A stretch of 64,000 nucleotides of DNA, taken from positions 62,001 to 126,000 of the forward strand of contig JAIESR010000096.1 in NCBI GenBank assembly GCA_019745775.1. The letters run 5' to 3'. Below are positions 22,154-31,067 of this stretch, piece after piece (the stretch's first letter is position 1; each line of letters opens with the position of its first letter). Origin of the DNA: Xanthobacteraceae bacterium. GTDB lineage: Bacteria; Pseudomonadota; Alphaproteobacteria; Rhizobiales; Xanthobacteraceae. Position numbers and translations under genes: made by a program. A model generated the notes under the pieces. The model did not search any database. It worked only from the letters and a program-made list of their open reading frames with translations, and had not been told where the DNA came from.

Positions 22154-22289
22154 CAACCTTCGTAAAAAGATCTATTGCGCTTCACGATTCTTACTCTGGC
22201 TGCCGGGTCGCGTTCCGCTCGCTATGCTCGCTTCACTTGCCCGGGACACGATATAGTCATCGCGGCACCAAGTACCGGCGTGAGCCACA

Positions 22290-22583
22290 ATGTCCGGCAG
22301 TTACTTCGTTTATATTCTCGCGAGCAAGCGAAATGGGACCTTGTACGTCGGCGTCACGAACGATCTCGTGCGCCGGATGTCCGAGCACAAAGCAAAGCTC
22401 GTTCCCGGTTTCACGCGTCAGTACGGCGTCGACAAGCTGGTCTACTTCGAAGAGTACGGATCAATTTTGGAAGCACGCGCCCGCGAGCGGTCACTCAAGC
22501 GTTGGCTGCGGGCCTGGAAGCTCGAACTGATCGAGAAAATGAATCCGGAATGGCGCGATCTGACTGACGAATTGGCGTTCTAG
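22290..22583 (+). CDS. Small GIY-YIG nuclease-domain protein
   Basis: A 97-residue protein that is a single GIY-YIG domain. The motif appears as VYI (residues 7-9) and YVG (19-21), followed by the catalytic-type arginine region NDLVRRMSEHK. FEEYGSILEARARERSLKRW contains the conserved glutamate helix. It resembles the UvrC-like, YhbQ-type stand-alone family. The ATG at 22290 is the only sensible start. The gene is enclosed by near-identical inverted palindromes, unlike any other gene in the window, and may act on those sequences. That role is inference; the alternative is a host nuclease gene that happens to be flanked by repeats. Confidence 0.85.
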   Translation: MSGSYFVYILASKRNGTLYVGVTNDLVRRMSEHKAKLVPGFTRQYGVDKLVYFEEYGSILEARARERSLKRWLRAWKLELIEKMNPEWRDLTDELAF

Positions 22584-22639
22584 CCAGCGTGCCCCAGGCG
22601 AGTGAAGCGCCGAATCCAAAAAGAACATCTTGCGAAGCG

Positions 22640-22675
22640 CTGGGTCCCGGCTCGCGCTTCGCGCGTCCGGGACAC
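22640..22675 (-). repeat. Right inverted palindrome of the GIY-YIG element
   Basis: A 36-bp sequence starting CTGGGTCCCGGCTCG and ending CGTCCGGGACAC. It is the reverse complement of 22118-22153 with one mismatch. Confidence 0.9.
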
Positions 22676-22680
22676 GGAAG

Positions 22681-23238
22681 CTACGGAACCGTCTCGTTGG
22701 GGTAGACGCCCCAGAGCCGCTCCTGCGCGATCCAGCCGTCGAAGCCGGCGCCGGTGATGTGGCACCACTTGCCGGTGCACTTGCGCACCGATGCCTGTAC
22801 GCCCGGCTGCAGCCGCGCCAACACCGCCCCGTGGTCCCCGGCAGTGCCGAACAGCGGAACCAACTCGTCCTTGTGCTTGGAGATCACCATTGCGGTGCGA
22901 CGGCCCGACAGCAGCGAGTGGTACACCCAACCCTCGGAACCTTCCCAATCACGGATGCGCCGCCAATTGTCGGACTCGGCCGTGATCTCGACCGGCAGGC
23001 CCGAGCGGGTGAACTGCCAGGTCACGTCGTGGTTCCGGGTCGGGCCGGCGCGCACGTTAACCTTGTCCGGCTTTAGGCTGACGAAGCGCGGCACCGGCAG
23101 GCCCGACGAGGCGCCGGCCGCGAGTTCCTGCGCGGTCGCGAACGGCATGGCAGCGGCAACAGCCAGCGCCAGGCCCGCGATCACTGCGGCAACGACCACA
23201 CGAAAAGAGCCGATCAACGCGACAAAACGCTGGTACAT
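22681..23238 (-). CDS. Exported SH3-domain protein
   Basis: A 185-residue protein with a signal peptide or N-terminal anchor (SFRVVVAAVIAGLALAVAAA). Two bacterial SH3-like regions follow: KPDKVNVRAGPTRNHDVTWQ with WRRIRDWEGSEGWVYHSLLSG, and a second around GVQASVRKCTGKWCHITGAG ending in GWIAQERLWGVYPNE. Proteins of this type are common in Rhizobiales and are thought to act in the periplasm or cell wall. The start at 23238 puts the hydrophobic signal at the N-terminus; in-frame upstream extension to 23439 is low-complexity. It is divergent from the dehydrogenase gene at 23418. Confidence 0.82.
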   Translation of the reverse strand: MYQRFVALIGSFRVVVAAVIAGLALAVAAAMPFATAQELAAGASSGLPVPRFVSLKPDKVNVRAGPTRNHDVTWQFTRSGLPVEITAESDNWRRIRDWEGSEGWVYHSLLSGRRTAMVISKHKDELVPLFGTAGDHGAVLARLQPGVQASVRKCTGKWCHITGAGFDGWIAQERLWGVYPNETVP

Positions 23239-23417
23239 GTTGTTGTCCCACGCGGCTACCGGTGATGCTGCGGCGATCCGTTGCAGATCGGCCGAAGTGG
23301 CAGCCCGACGCCCCCGAAAATGAAGGTGCAGTGTTGAAGAACACCGGTTAAAGAGACCTGAACGCGCCGTCGAAACCCGGGCGGCGGTGCCGGATTGCAA
23401 CACTCCGGAGCAACGCG

Positions 23418-24418
23418 ATGGCGAGACCGAAACGTCCACTCGTGGTGGTGACGCGCAAGCTGCCGGACACGATCGAAGTCCGTATGCGCGAGCTGTTCGA
23501 TACGCGCCTCAATGCCGACGACAAGCCGATGTCGCAGGCCGAGCTGGTCGAGGCGGTGAAGACCGCCGACGTGCTGGTGCCGACGGTCACGGATACCATC
23601 GACGATGCGGTCATCGGCAAGGCCGGCGATCAGCTCAAGCTGATCGCGAATTTCGGCAACGGAGTCGACAACATCGACGTCGCGAACGCGGTCGAGCACG
23701 GCATCACCGTGACCAACACGCCGAACGTGCTCACCGAGGACACCGCCGACATGACCATGGCGCTGATCCTGATGGTGCCGCGGCGGCTGGCGGAAGGCGC
23801 CTCCGTGCTCACCAACGATCGCAAATGGACCGGATGGTCGCCGACCTGGATGCTCGGCCACCGCATCTGGGGCAAGCGGCTCGGCATCATCGGTATGGGG
23901 CGCATCGGTCAGGCGGTGGCGCGCCGCGCCCGCGCCTTCGGCCTGCAGATCCACTATCACAACCGCCGCCGCGTGCCGGCGAAGATCGAGGAAGAATTGT
24001 CGGCCACCCACTGGGAGAGCCTCGACCAGATGCTGGCGCGCATGGACATCATCTCGATCAACTGTCCGCACACGCCCGCGACCTATCATCTGCTCTCGGC
24101 GCGCAGGCTCAAGCTGTTGCGGCCCGACGCCTACGTCGTGAACACCGCTCGCGGCGAGGTGATCGACGAGAACGCGCTGGTGAAGCTGATCACCGACGGC
24201 GAAATCGCCGGCGCCGGCCTCGACGTTTTCGAGCATGAGCCCGCGGTGTCGCCGAAGCTGGTGCGGCTCGCGCGCGCCGGCAAGGTCGTGCTGCTGCCGC
24301 ATCTCGGCTCGGCGACGCTCGAAGGCCGCATCGACATGGGCGAGCGCGTGATCGTCACATCAGGACGTTCCTCGACGGCCACAAGCCGCCGGACCGCGTG
24401 CTGCCGTCGATGTTGTGA
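23418..24418 (+). CDS. D-isomer-specific 2-hydroxyacid dehydrogenase (frameshifted near the C-terminus)
   Basis: NAD(P)-dependent dehydrogenase of the glyoxylate/hydroxypyruvate reductase type. It has the Rossmann motif GMGRIGQAVARRA and the catalytic Arg, Glu and His in NTARGEVID, LDVFEHEP and LPHLGSAT. After residue 313 the frame is disturbed. Adding one A at 24357 restores NIRTFLDGHKPPDRVLPSML and a stop at 24416-24418, the normal family ending. As written, the frame runs on to 24503, through the next gene's ribosome binding site and into its start codon. All catalytic residues precede the shift. It is either a real one-base deletion or a sequencing error. Confidence 0.85.
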
Positions 24419-24499
24419 TGCGTTCCGGCGCGGCAACGTCATGTTAAAGCTCGGCGTCTATTGTGGAGTACTCGAGTACTCCAGGCCGGAGGCATGCAC

Positions 24500-25021
24500 A
24501 TGAAACGACTATCCGCGGTGCTGGTTCTGTCCGCTTGCGTCTCAAGCGCCGCGCTCGCGCAAGCACCGGGACCAAGTCCCGGCGGCAAGCCGGCGCCCGG
24601 TCCGGGGGCAGCACCTGTCCCAGGTACAGGCGGGCCGGCCGAGTTTGTGCTGATGGTCTGCAACAAATCCAAGGAATTGGCTTTTGCGGCTGTCGGCTCG
24701 CGCATTCCGCAAAGCGGAGGTGGCGAACATGCCACGCGCGTTCAGGGCTGGTGGCAAGTGCCCCCAGGAGAGTGCAGCAAGATCGGCACGTTTCCAGACC
24801 CAGGCTTTCTCATTCACCTGCGTTCGCAGCGCGGCATAACCGCGACTTTCAAGGAGCGGCCCTCAGTGCCGTTGTGCGTCAACATCAAAGACGCTTTCAC
24901 CTCGACGGTTGCATCTTTCAAGCGGGACCCAAAGCAGTGCTCTGCGGAACAGACGTCGGTGATGTTTCAGATGTTCGAAGTCGGCCAGGCAAGAACCTAC
25001 ACGTTGACGCTCAACCCCTAG
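24500..25021 (+). CDS. Exported DUF1036-type protein
   Basis: A 173-residue protein with a signal peptide (MKRLSAVLVLSACVSSAALA), a Pro/Gly-rich linker (about 22-45), then a DUF1036-like domain: LMVCNKSKELAFAAVG, RVQGWWQVPPGECSKIG, and later VPLCVNIKDAF and QCSAEQ. Four cysteines after the linker may form disulfides. The function of this family is not known. The ATG at 24500 is seven bases from GGAGG; an ATG at 24494 is too close to it. It is convergent with the LLM enzyme gene. Confidence 0.8.
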   Translation: MKRLSAVLVLSACVSSAALAQAPGPSPGGKPAPGPGAAPVPGTGGPAEFVLMVCNKSKELAFAAVGSRIPQSGGGEHATRVQGWWQVPPGECSKIGTFPDPGFLIHLRSQRGITATFKERPSVPLCVNIKDAFTSTVASFKRDPKQCSAEQTSVMFQMFEVGQARTYTLTLNP

Positions 25022-25041
25022 CGGACAGGGCTACAAGCCCA

Positions 25042-26151
25042 CTACTCCGCCGCCTGCGTCGCGGTGTGGCGGCGCACGGCCGGCATCACCTCCTCGACCA
25101 GACGCCGCATCGACTCGCGGCCCCAGGCGGCGTTGCGGCCGCCCCAGTCGACGCCGGTCACCAGCAGCGTGCCGAACGGTCCGACACGCTCGCGGAACGC
25201 GATCAGCTTTGACGCCACCGTCTCCGGCGAACCGTAGAGCACGCGGGCCTCGACGATCGCGTCGACGGTCAACTCCTCGTCGCGCATGTCGGGACGCGGC
25301 TTGAGATTGGCGAGACGGCCGGAGCGCTTCAGCACCTCGTAGAGATAGCCGAAGGTGTAGCGATAGGCGCTGTCCGGCGCGAACACGCGCTCGCGCGCCT
25401 CCGCATCCGAGCCGGCGACCAGCACATAGGACGCGACCCGCCAGTCGTCGCCGCTCGCGGCGCGCCCGGCCTCGGCGCAGCCGGCCGAATATGTATTCCA
25501 GTGCGTGGCGACCACGTCGGCGCGCGCCAGCGGCGACGAGATCGGACCCCAGCCGCGCTCTGCGGCCACGCGCACCGTCGACGAGTTCGGGCTCGACACC
25601 GCCACCACCACCGGCGGCCCGCCCGGCCGTAGCGGCTTCGGCATGAAGCCGATGCCGAGCTCGCGGCTGATCGCCTTCCTGATGCCGAACTTCCAGAACT
25701 CGCCATCGAATTCGTACGGCGGGTCCTGCGCCCAGATGCGCGTGATCATGTCCATCGACTCGATCAGCATCCGGTTGCGCTTCGCGACGTCGGCGACGTC
25801 GAACAGCTCGTAGTCCGACGGCAGGCTGCCGGTGCCGATCCCGAACAGGAAGCGGCCCTGGCTCATATGGTCGAACTGCGCGACCTCGGCCGCGATCACC
25901 GCCGGATGCCGGTTCGGCAGGTTGATCACGCCGGTGCCGAAGGTGATGCGGCTGGTCTGCGGAATGAGGCTCGCCATGAACATCAGCGGCGACGGGATCG
26001 GCTCGGTGGTGGCCGAGAAATGCTCGCCGACGAACACCTCGTCGAAACCGAGCCGCTCGGCCAGCAGCACCTTCTCGGCGGTCTCGGCCATGGTGTCGGT
26101 GAGCGTCCGCGTCGGCGGATGCAGCGGCATCATGAAGAGGCCAAGACGCAT
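25042..26151 (-). CDS. LLM-class flavin-dependent oxidoreductase (luciferase-like)
   Basis: A 369-residue luciferase-like monooxygenase or F420/FMN-type oxidoreductase with a TIM-barrel fold. Family stretches are MRLGLFMMPLHPP at the N-terminus, ERLGFDEVFVGEHFS, TSRITFGTGVINLPNRHP, and FDHMSQGRFLFGIGTGSLPSD with the usual flavin-site glycine region. The substrate is unknown. The ATG at 26151 was preferred over one at 26193 because MRLGLF is the family N-terminus. It stands alone between an exported protein and a membrane glycosyltransferase. Confidence 0.88.
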   Translation of the reverse strand: MRLGLFMMPLHPPTRTLTDTMAETAEKVLLAERLGFDEVFVGEHFSATTEPIPSPLMFMASLIPQTSRITFGTGVINLPNRHPAVIAAEVAQFDHMSQGRFLFGIGTGSLPSDYELFDVADVAKRNRMLIESMDMITRIWAQDPPYEFDGEFWKFGIRKAISRELGIGFMPKPLRPGGPPVVVAVSSPNSSTVRVAAERGWGPISSPLARADVVATHWNTYSAGCAEAGRAASGDDWRVASYVLVAGSDAEARERVFAPDSAYRYTFGYLYEVLKRSGRLANLKPRPDMRDEELTVDAIVEARVLYGSPETVASKLIAFRERVGPFGTLLVTGVDWGGRNAAWGRESMRRLVEEVMPAVRRHTATQAAE

Positions 26152-26266
26152 TGTGCTGTGAGCCCGGTTCTGCCTGAAACAACGCCGGATCATAGGTTGA
26201 TGCCGACCTTGCGCAAGCGCCTAAACTCGAGGCGCGCCGGCAGGCGGCGGTCCGCCATGCAGCGAC

Positions 26267-27808
26267 TTATCGGCGCGTGGTGTTCTCGGCCACGCCGTCG
26301 GCGCAGCGCCTGAACACCAGCATCGCGTCGGCCTCCCGGACATAGGATTTCCAGATCAATCCCCCGGGAACGACGGTGGGCGCGCAATAACCGGCGCTGC
26401 GCGCGGTTGCGACGTAGTGCGCGATCTCGTCCGCCGGCAGCCCGTGATCCGAAAGCACCAGCACGTCATAGCGGCGGTTGTTGACGGCCTCGCGCCAGAG
26501 CTCGGGCGTAACGAAGGCGGGGAAAGGCTCGCTGGTGTGCCAAGCGTAGGAAGCGTCATGCGGCGCGCCGCCACGGTAGTTGGCGAACGCATTCGCGCCA
26601 AACCACGGCTGCACGGCGAATGTCTTGAAGCCGAGGGCGGCAATCCGGGCGTCAGCGCGCGCGAGCATCTGCGCCGTTGCCGGCCCGGCGGAATAGGGCT
26701 CGCGGATATCGCGCAGTGACGCGCTTGCCGTGTAGAATACATGGACGAATACGATCACCGCGACGCTCGCCACCGTGACGCGGCGCCGGACGGCGGCGAG
26801 TTCGCCAAGTGCGCCCCAGCCGACCCATAGCGCGAAAATCCAGAAGAGATAGAGAAAGCCCGCGTGCCAGGCATTCGCGTACTTCACAATGGCAAAGACG
26901 ATCAGCGTCGCGAAAACGGCGATCACGAGCACTGCGATGCCTGCGCGCTGGAACAGGAGGAAGGAGGGCGCCAGCAACAATGTGGTTATGAGGCCTCCCA
27001 CGATCACCGCGGCGACGGTCGGGGGAGATGCGCTCCATATGTCCGGACGATCGACGAACGCCTCGACGAACACCGTGATTCCACGTCGGATCTCTATGCC
27101 GTGCTCATAGAAGCTCGCATCCGGCGCGGGCCATGCCTGGAGCAGAGCCAGGCCCACGGCTGCGACATAGAGCGCGCTGCCGGCGAGGTGCGCACGCGGC
27201 CAATTTGCCCATTGCCAATTCCTCCATTGCAAAGTCCCGCTGCGCCAGATCGTGAAGAGAAATTCGGCGAACAGAAAAGCCGAGATGATGAGGCTGTGCG
27301 TGTTCGCATTCGCGCAGAAGGCAAGCAACGCGCCATAGAGCACGGGCCGGCGCAGCCGGTCGGCGAACGTCGCGGCGATCAACGGGATCGCCACGAGGTC
27401 GAGCGCGTAGCTGCGGGCGACGATGGCGTATTGATACGCCAGGAAATACGAGAAGACGATTCCGACGCGCAGCCAGTAAGGGAACGGCGCGCGCGTCAGG
27501 ATGATCCAGGCGCCGATACAGGCGAGAGCGCCACTCACCATCCAGAGGTAGGCGAACGGCAGGCCCGCATGTGAAACAAGCCAGAGCAACGCATGCCAGA
27601 TCCCCGGCGTGCCTTCATAGTGGAGCCGGTGCGCCAGCAGATCCCACAGCGTGGTATCGCGACCGAGGAGCCAGGCGTGGGCCTCATCGAACCAGGCCTC
27701 GTGCCGCGATCCGACGGTCGCGAGCAGCGCGGCAAATAGCGCCAGAACCAGGGCGGATCGCCATGGCTCCCAATCGATTTTCGAAATCGGCGCGGTGGTC
27801 GGCGGCAC
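26267..27808 (-). CDS. Polytopic membrane glycosyltransferase-like protein (GT-C fold)
   Basis: A 513-residue integral membrane protein with about ten to twelve hydrophobic segments and a soluble C-terminal part from about residue 380. Near the N-terminus, WFDEAHAWLLGRD places an Asp-Glu pair in the first periplasmic loop, as in GT-C enzymes such as the ArnT/PMT-like family 39. That supports transfer of a sugar from a polyprenyl-phosphate donor. The acceptor is unknown. The start is GTG (27808), preceded by AAAGGGG; no in-frame ATG lies close by. Confidence 0.72.
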   Translation of the reverse strand: MPPTTAPISKIDWEPWRSALVLALFAALLATVGSRHEAWFDEAHAWLLGRDTTLWDLLAHRLHYEGTPGIWHALLWLVSHAGLPFAYLWMVSGALACIGAWIILTRAPFPYWLRVGIVFSYFLAYQYAIVARSYALDLVAIPLIAATFADRLRRPVLYGALLAFCANANTHSLIISAFLFAEFLFTIWRSGTLQWRNWQWANWPRAHLAGSALYVAAVGLALLQAWPAPDASFYEHGIEIRRGITVFVEAFVDRPDIWSASPPTVAAVIVGGLITTLLLAPSFLLFQRAGIAVLVIAVFATLIVFAIVKYANAWHAGFLYLFWIFALWVGWGALGELAAVRRRVTVASVAVIVFVHVFYTASASLRDIREPYSAGPATAQMLARADARIAALGFKTFAVQPWFGANAFANYRGGAPHDASYAWHTSEPFPAFVTPELWREAVNNRRYDVLVLSDHGLPADEIAHYVATARSAGYCAPTVVPGGLIWKSYVREADAMLVFRRCADGVAENTTRR

Positions 27809-27970
27809 GCCATCACCCCTTTCTGCCGGCGCTAGACCGGCGCGATGGGGAGAGTGAATGGCAGGAAAAACTTACCAACCGGTGTGTGCAAGGATTAGGA
27901 ATACAGCCATGAGTTTGCCCTGGCGCAGGTGCACGAGGGCCGTAAGCTGCGACGCATCGAGGGGACGGAA

Positions 27971-28741
27971 ATGACGTTGACGAGGATAACGGTCGAGATT
28001 TCGCCTCGGCGCATCGGGACGGTCACGCTCAATAGGCCCGAGCGCGGCAATGCGTTCGACCAGGCCATGCTCGACGAGCTCGGCGACGGCCTCAAGGCGT
28101 TGGTGGCGGACGACGCCGTGCGGGTCGTCGTCCTGCGCGGCGCCGGCAAGCACTTCTGCACCGGTGCCGACCTCTCGTCGCGCGGACCGGGGGCCGAGCT
28201 GCGCCCGGCCGCGAAATATGCGCTGCGCGACGTGCTCGCGATCCTCGACGGGCTCTCGAAGCCGACCGTCGCGGTGGTCGAAGGCGGCGCGATCGGCGGC
28301 GGCGCCGGCTTCGTCACCTGCTGCGACGTCGCCATCGCCACCGGTGACGCCTTCTTCTCGGTCCCCGAAGTGCGCGTCGGCATGGCGCCGATGGGGATCA
28401 TGCCGTTCATGATCCGCGCCATCGGCCATCGCGCCTTCCGCCGCTACGGGCTGTCGGGCGAACGCATCCCGGCGGCAGATGCATTGCGGCTCGGTCTCGT
28501 GCACGAAATTTGCGAGCCGCCTGCGCTCGAAGCCACGCTGGCGAAGATCGCCGATGCGCTCCTCCTCGGCGCGCCGCACGCCATGACCGAGCTCAAAGCC
28601 GCCGCGGCGCGCTATGCGTCTCCCAATCTGGCGGAGATCCTCGCCGGCGTGCCGCCGCCGCACGATCCGAAATCGACGGAGGCGCAGGAAGGCATCGCCG
28701 CCTTCCGCGAGAAGCGCAAGCCAAGCTGGTATCCGGAGTGA
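27971..28741 (+). CDS. Enoyl-CoA hydratase/isomerase family protein
   Basis: A 256-residue crotonase-fold enzyme. The oxyanion-hole segments are GKHFCTGADLSS and GGAIGGGAGFVTCCDVAIA. The catalytic-glutamate region reads PEVRVGMAPMGIMPFMIRAI. It could hydrate enoyl-CoA, isomerise double bonds or hydrolyse an acyl-CoA. The ATG at 27971 follows GAGGGGAC; a start at 27929 would add 14 uncharacteristic residues. It lies 57 bases upstream of an acyl-CoA synthetase gene on the same strand, so the two probably form a small acyl-CoA catabolic operon. Confidence 0.88.
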   Translation: MTLTRITVEISPRRIGTVTLNRPERGNAFDQAMLDELGDGLKALVADDAVRVVVLRGAGKHFCTGADLSSRGPGAELRPAAKYALRDVLAILDGLSKPTVAVVEGGAIGGGAGFVTCCDVAIATGDAFFSVPEVRVGMAPMGIMPFMIRAIGHRAFRRYGLSGERIPAADALRLGLVHEICEPPALEATLAKIADALLLGAPHAMTELKAAAARYASPNLAEILAGVPPPHDPKSTEAQEGIAAFREKRKPSWYPE

Positions 28742-28798
28742 ACAACAAAGAGCCGTGAAGCAAACGACCAAAGGAAGCGATCCAAAGGAAACGACCAC

Positions 28799-30949
28799 GT
28801 GAACCTCGAAGCCTCCAAGAAGAAAGTCGAAGCACTCACGGCGCCGCGCAATGCCGTGCTGGTCGGCGCCAGCGACCGCCCCGGCAGCTGGGCGGCGCGC
28901 GTCTGGCGCAACCTGCACAAGTATCGGTTCCCCGGCCCAGTCTATTCGATCAATCCGCGGCGCGACACGATCTGGGACAAGCCCTGCTATCCCGATTTCA
29001 AATCGCTGCCGGAGCCGCCCGACCACATGGTGGTGCTGGTGCCGGCCGCCGGCGTCGCGGAATCGCTGCGCGCCGGCGCGGCCGCCGGCGCGCGCAGCGC
29101 CACGGTGTTCTCGTCGGGCTTCGGCGAAGCCTATGACGCCGAGGCCGCGCATCTCGGTCGCGAACTCGCCGCGGTGATCGCCGAGACCGGCCTCGCGGTG
29201 TCGGGCCCGAACTGCATGGGCAATGTCTGCGCGAAGAGCCGCTTCGTCACCTTCCCCGAAGATCGCATGCTGACGGTGAAGGAAGGCCCGGTCGCGATGG
29301 TGGGCCAGAGCGGCGGCATGATGCTGTTCGCCAACGGGGCGCTGAACGAGCGCGGCATCGTCGCGGAATACCTCATCACCAGCGGGAACGAGGCCGGCCT
29401 CTCGGTCGGCGACTACATCGCCTTCTTCGCCGACCAGCCGGAGCTGAAGGTGATCGTGATCTATGTCGAGGCCGTGTCCAACCTCGAGACGTTCAAGGCG
29501 GCCTGCCGCATGGCGCGCGCCTCCGGCAAGCACATCGTCGCCCTCAAGCTCGGCCAGTCGGAAGGCGGTCGCGAGGCCGCGCTCGCGCACACCGGCTCGC
29601 TCGCGGGATCGATCGAAGCGTTCGATGCGGTGGCGGGCGAGGCCGGCGTTGTGCGCGCCGACACGCTCGACGATATCGTGGAGATGACGGAGCTGCTCGC
29701 CTTTACCGGCGCGCCGAGCGGCCGCAATCTCGGCGCCATCACACTGTCCGGCGCGTTCCGCGGCCTGCTGCTCGACGGCGCCGAGAGGAACGGCCTGCAC
29801 TTCCGCCCGCTGGAGGCGGCGACGACGGAGAAGCTGGACGCGATCCTGGGTGTCGGCTCGCTGGTGGGAAATCCGACCGACGGCGGCTATGGCGTGCTGA
29901 CCAGCGCCGACAACTACATCAATTCGATCGACGCCATGCAGGCCGACCCGAACGTCGACATCGTCCTGGTGCAGGAGCAGATCCCGCGCGAGGCCGGCGC
30001 CGGCCGCGCCGAGGCTTATGTCGGCCTGCTGGAGAACTATGTCGCCACCCGCGCGAAAAAACCGATCGCGTTCTGCGCGCCCGCCTCGCACGGCCATACC
30101 GACTTCAGCCGTGCGTTGCGCGCCAAAGCGCCGCATGTCTCGTTCCTGCAGGAAGCGAACAAGGCGCTGCGCGCGATCGCTGCCGTGGCGCGGCGCGACG
30201 AGATGGAGCGGCTGGCGCGCGGCGCCGGCGGCGCGAAGCCAATGCGCACGGCGGAGCAGACCGCGCTGATCGAGCAATTGCGGGCGCGTGCCGGGCAGGA
30301 AGCCAGCGCGCTGAACGAATTCGAATCCAAAGAAGTGCTGCGCGCCTACGGCATTGCAACGCCCAGGGAAGAGGTGGTTTCATCGCTTGACGCCGCGCTC
30401 GCGGCCGCCCAGCGCATCGGCTATCCGGTCGTACTCAAGGCGCTATCGCAAACCTTGACGCACAAGTCCGATGCCGGCGCCGTCGCGCTCGACCTTGCGA
30501 CACCGGAGCAACTGCGCGCGGCCTACGACGCGATGTCGAAGAAGCTTGCCGGCGAAAAGCTCGACGGCATGCTGGTCGGCCAGTTCGTGAAGGGCGGGCT
30601 CGAGATCGTGCTCGGCCTGCATCGCGACCGCGAGATGGGACTGATCGTCATGGCCGGCGCCGGCGGCGTGCTGCTGGAGCTGATGAAGGACGTCGCGTTC
30701 TGCGCCCCGCCGGTGAGCCGCGACAAGGCGCTCGACCTGCTTGATCACACCCAGGCCGGCCGACTGATCCGCGGCTATCGCGGCAGTGCGCCACGCGACG
30801 GCGATGCGGTCGTGAATGCGCTCATCGGCCTGGGACAGTTTGCAGTCGATCTCGAAGACGTCATCGAGTCCGTCGACATCAATCCCTTCGTCGCGCTGCC
30901 GCAGGGCGGGCTCGCGCTCGACGCGCTGATCGTGTTGCGGCGGCGATAG
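28799..30949 (+). CDS. ADP-forming-type acyl-CoA synthetase
   Basis: A 716-residue fusion of the subunits of acetate:CoA ligase (ADP-forming) type enzymes. It has a CoA-binding Rossmann domain (about 10-135, with VLVGASDRPGSWAARVW), succinyl-CoA-ligase-like domains (about 150-450) with the phosphohistidine motif EAALAHTGSLAGS (H264), and a C-terminal ATP-grasp domain (about 490-716, with YPVVLKALSQTLTHKSD). Such enzymes activate or release short-chain or aromatic acids as CoA thioesters. The GTG start follows AAAGGAAACG. It is paired with the enoyl-CoA hydratase gene upstream. Confidence 0.88.
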   Translation: MNLEASKKKVEALTAPRNAVLVGASDRPGSWAARVWRNLHKYRFPGPVYSINPRRDTIWDKPCYPDFKSLPEPPDHMVVLVPAAGVAESLRAGAAAGARSATVFSSGFGEAYDAEAAHLGRELAAVIAETGLAVSGPNCMGNVCAKSRFVTFPEDRMLTVKEGPVAMVGQSGGMMLFANGALNERGIVAEYLITSGNEAGLSVGDYIAFFADQPELKVIVIYVEAVSNLETFKAACRMARASGKHIVALKLGQSEGGREAALAHTGSLAGSIEAFDAVAGEAGVVRADTLDDIVEMTELLAFTGAPSGRNLGAITLSGAFRGLLLDGAERNGLHFRPLEAATTEKLDAILGVGSLVGNPTDGGYGVLTSADNYINSIDAMQADPNVDIVLVQEQIPREAGAGRAEAYVGLLENYVATRAKKPIAFCAPASHGHTDFSRALRAKAPHVSFLQEANKALRAIAAVARRDEMERLARGAGGAKPMRTAEQTALIEQLRARAGQEASALNEFESKEVLRAYGIATPREEVVSSLDAALAAAQRIGYPVVLKALSQTLTHKSDAGAVALDLATPEQLRAAYDAMSKKLAGEKLDGMLVGQFVKGGLEIVLGLHRDREMGLIVMAGAGGVLLELMKDVAFCAPPVSRDKALDLLDHTQAGRLIRGYRGSAPRDGDAVVNALIGLGQFAVDLEDVIESVDINPFVALPQGGLALDALIVLRRR

Positions 30950-30983
30950 AACAATCGAAGCGGGATTGCTCTCTCCACCGCTC

Positions 30984-31047
30984 ATTCCCGCGCAAGCGGG
31001 AATCCAGTCTTCCTTTGCGGCGCCTGGGTCCCCGCTTTCGCGGGGAC
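30984..31047. repeat. Two short hairpins between convergent genes
   Basis: ATTCCCGC-GCAA-GCGGGAAT (30984-31003) and GTCCCCGC-TTTC-GCGGGGAC (31028-31047). They probably act as terminators or are degenerate repeat elements between the convergent synthetase and Bug genes. No T-run follows on the plus strand. Confidence 0.6.
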
Positions 31048-31067
31048 GAACGGGGAGGGTTCAGCGC

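Larger units (their letters stand above)
22116..22676. mobile_element. Putative palindrome-bordered GIY-YIG element
   Basis: The unit holds one gene (22290-22583) between two 36-bp palindromic sequences in inverted orientation: 22118-22153 and 22640-22675. They are reverse complements at 35 of 36 positions. Each copy is itself a hairpin (CCCGGACGCGCG against CGCGAGCCGGG). A further half-site ending CCCGGGACACG lies at 22240-22250, so the left border looks like a paired repeat module (22116-22251). It lies between two convergent genes. No target-site duplication is obvious. Mobility is inferred from architecture. Confidence 0.6.

Noticed and set aside
22290-22583. GIY-YIG gene as a homing endonuclease in an intron or intein
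   Set aside because: There is no split host gene around it, the flanks are intergenic palindromes, and the protein has only the small nuclease domain without a DNA-binding extension.
27872-30277. 801-codon open frame on the minus strand
   Set aside because: It is a shadow of the enoyl-CoA hydratase and acyl-CoA synthetase genes, without family motifs or a credible ribosome binding site.
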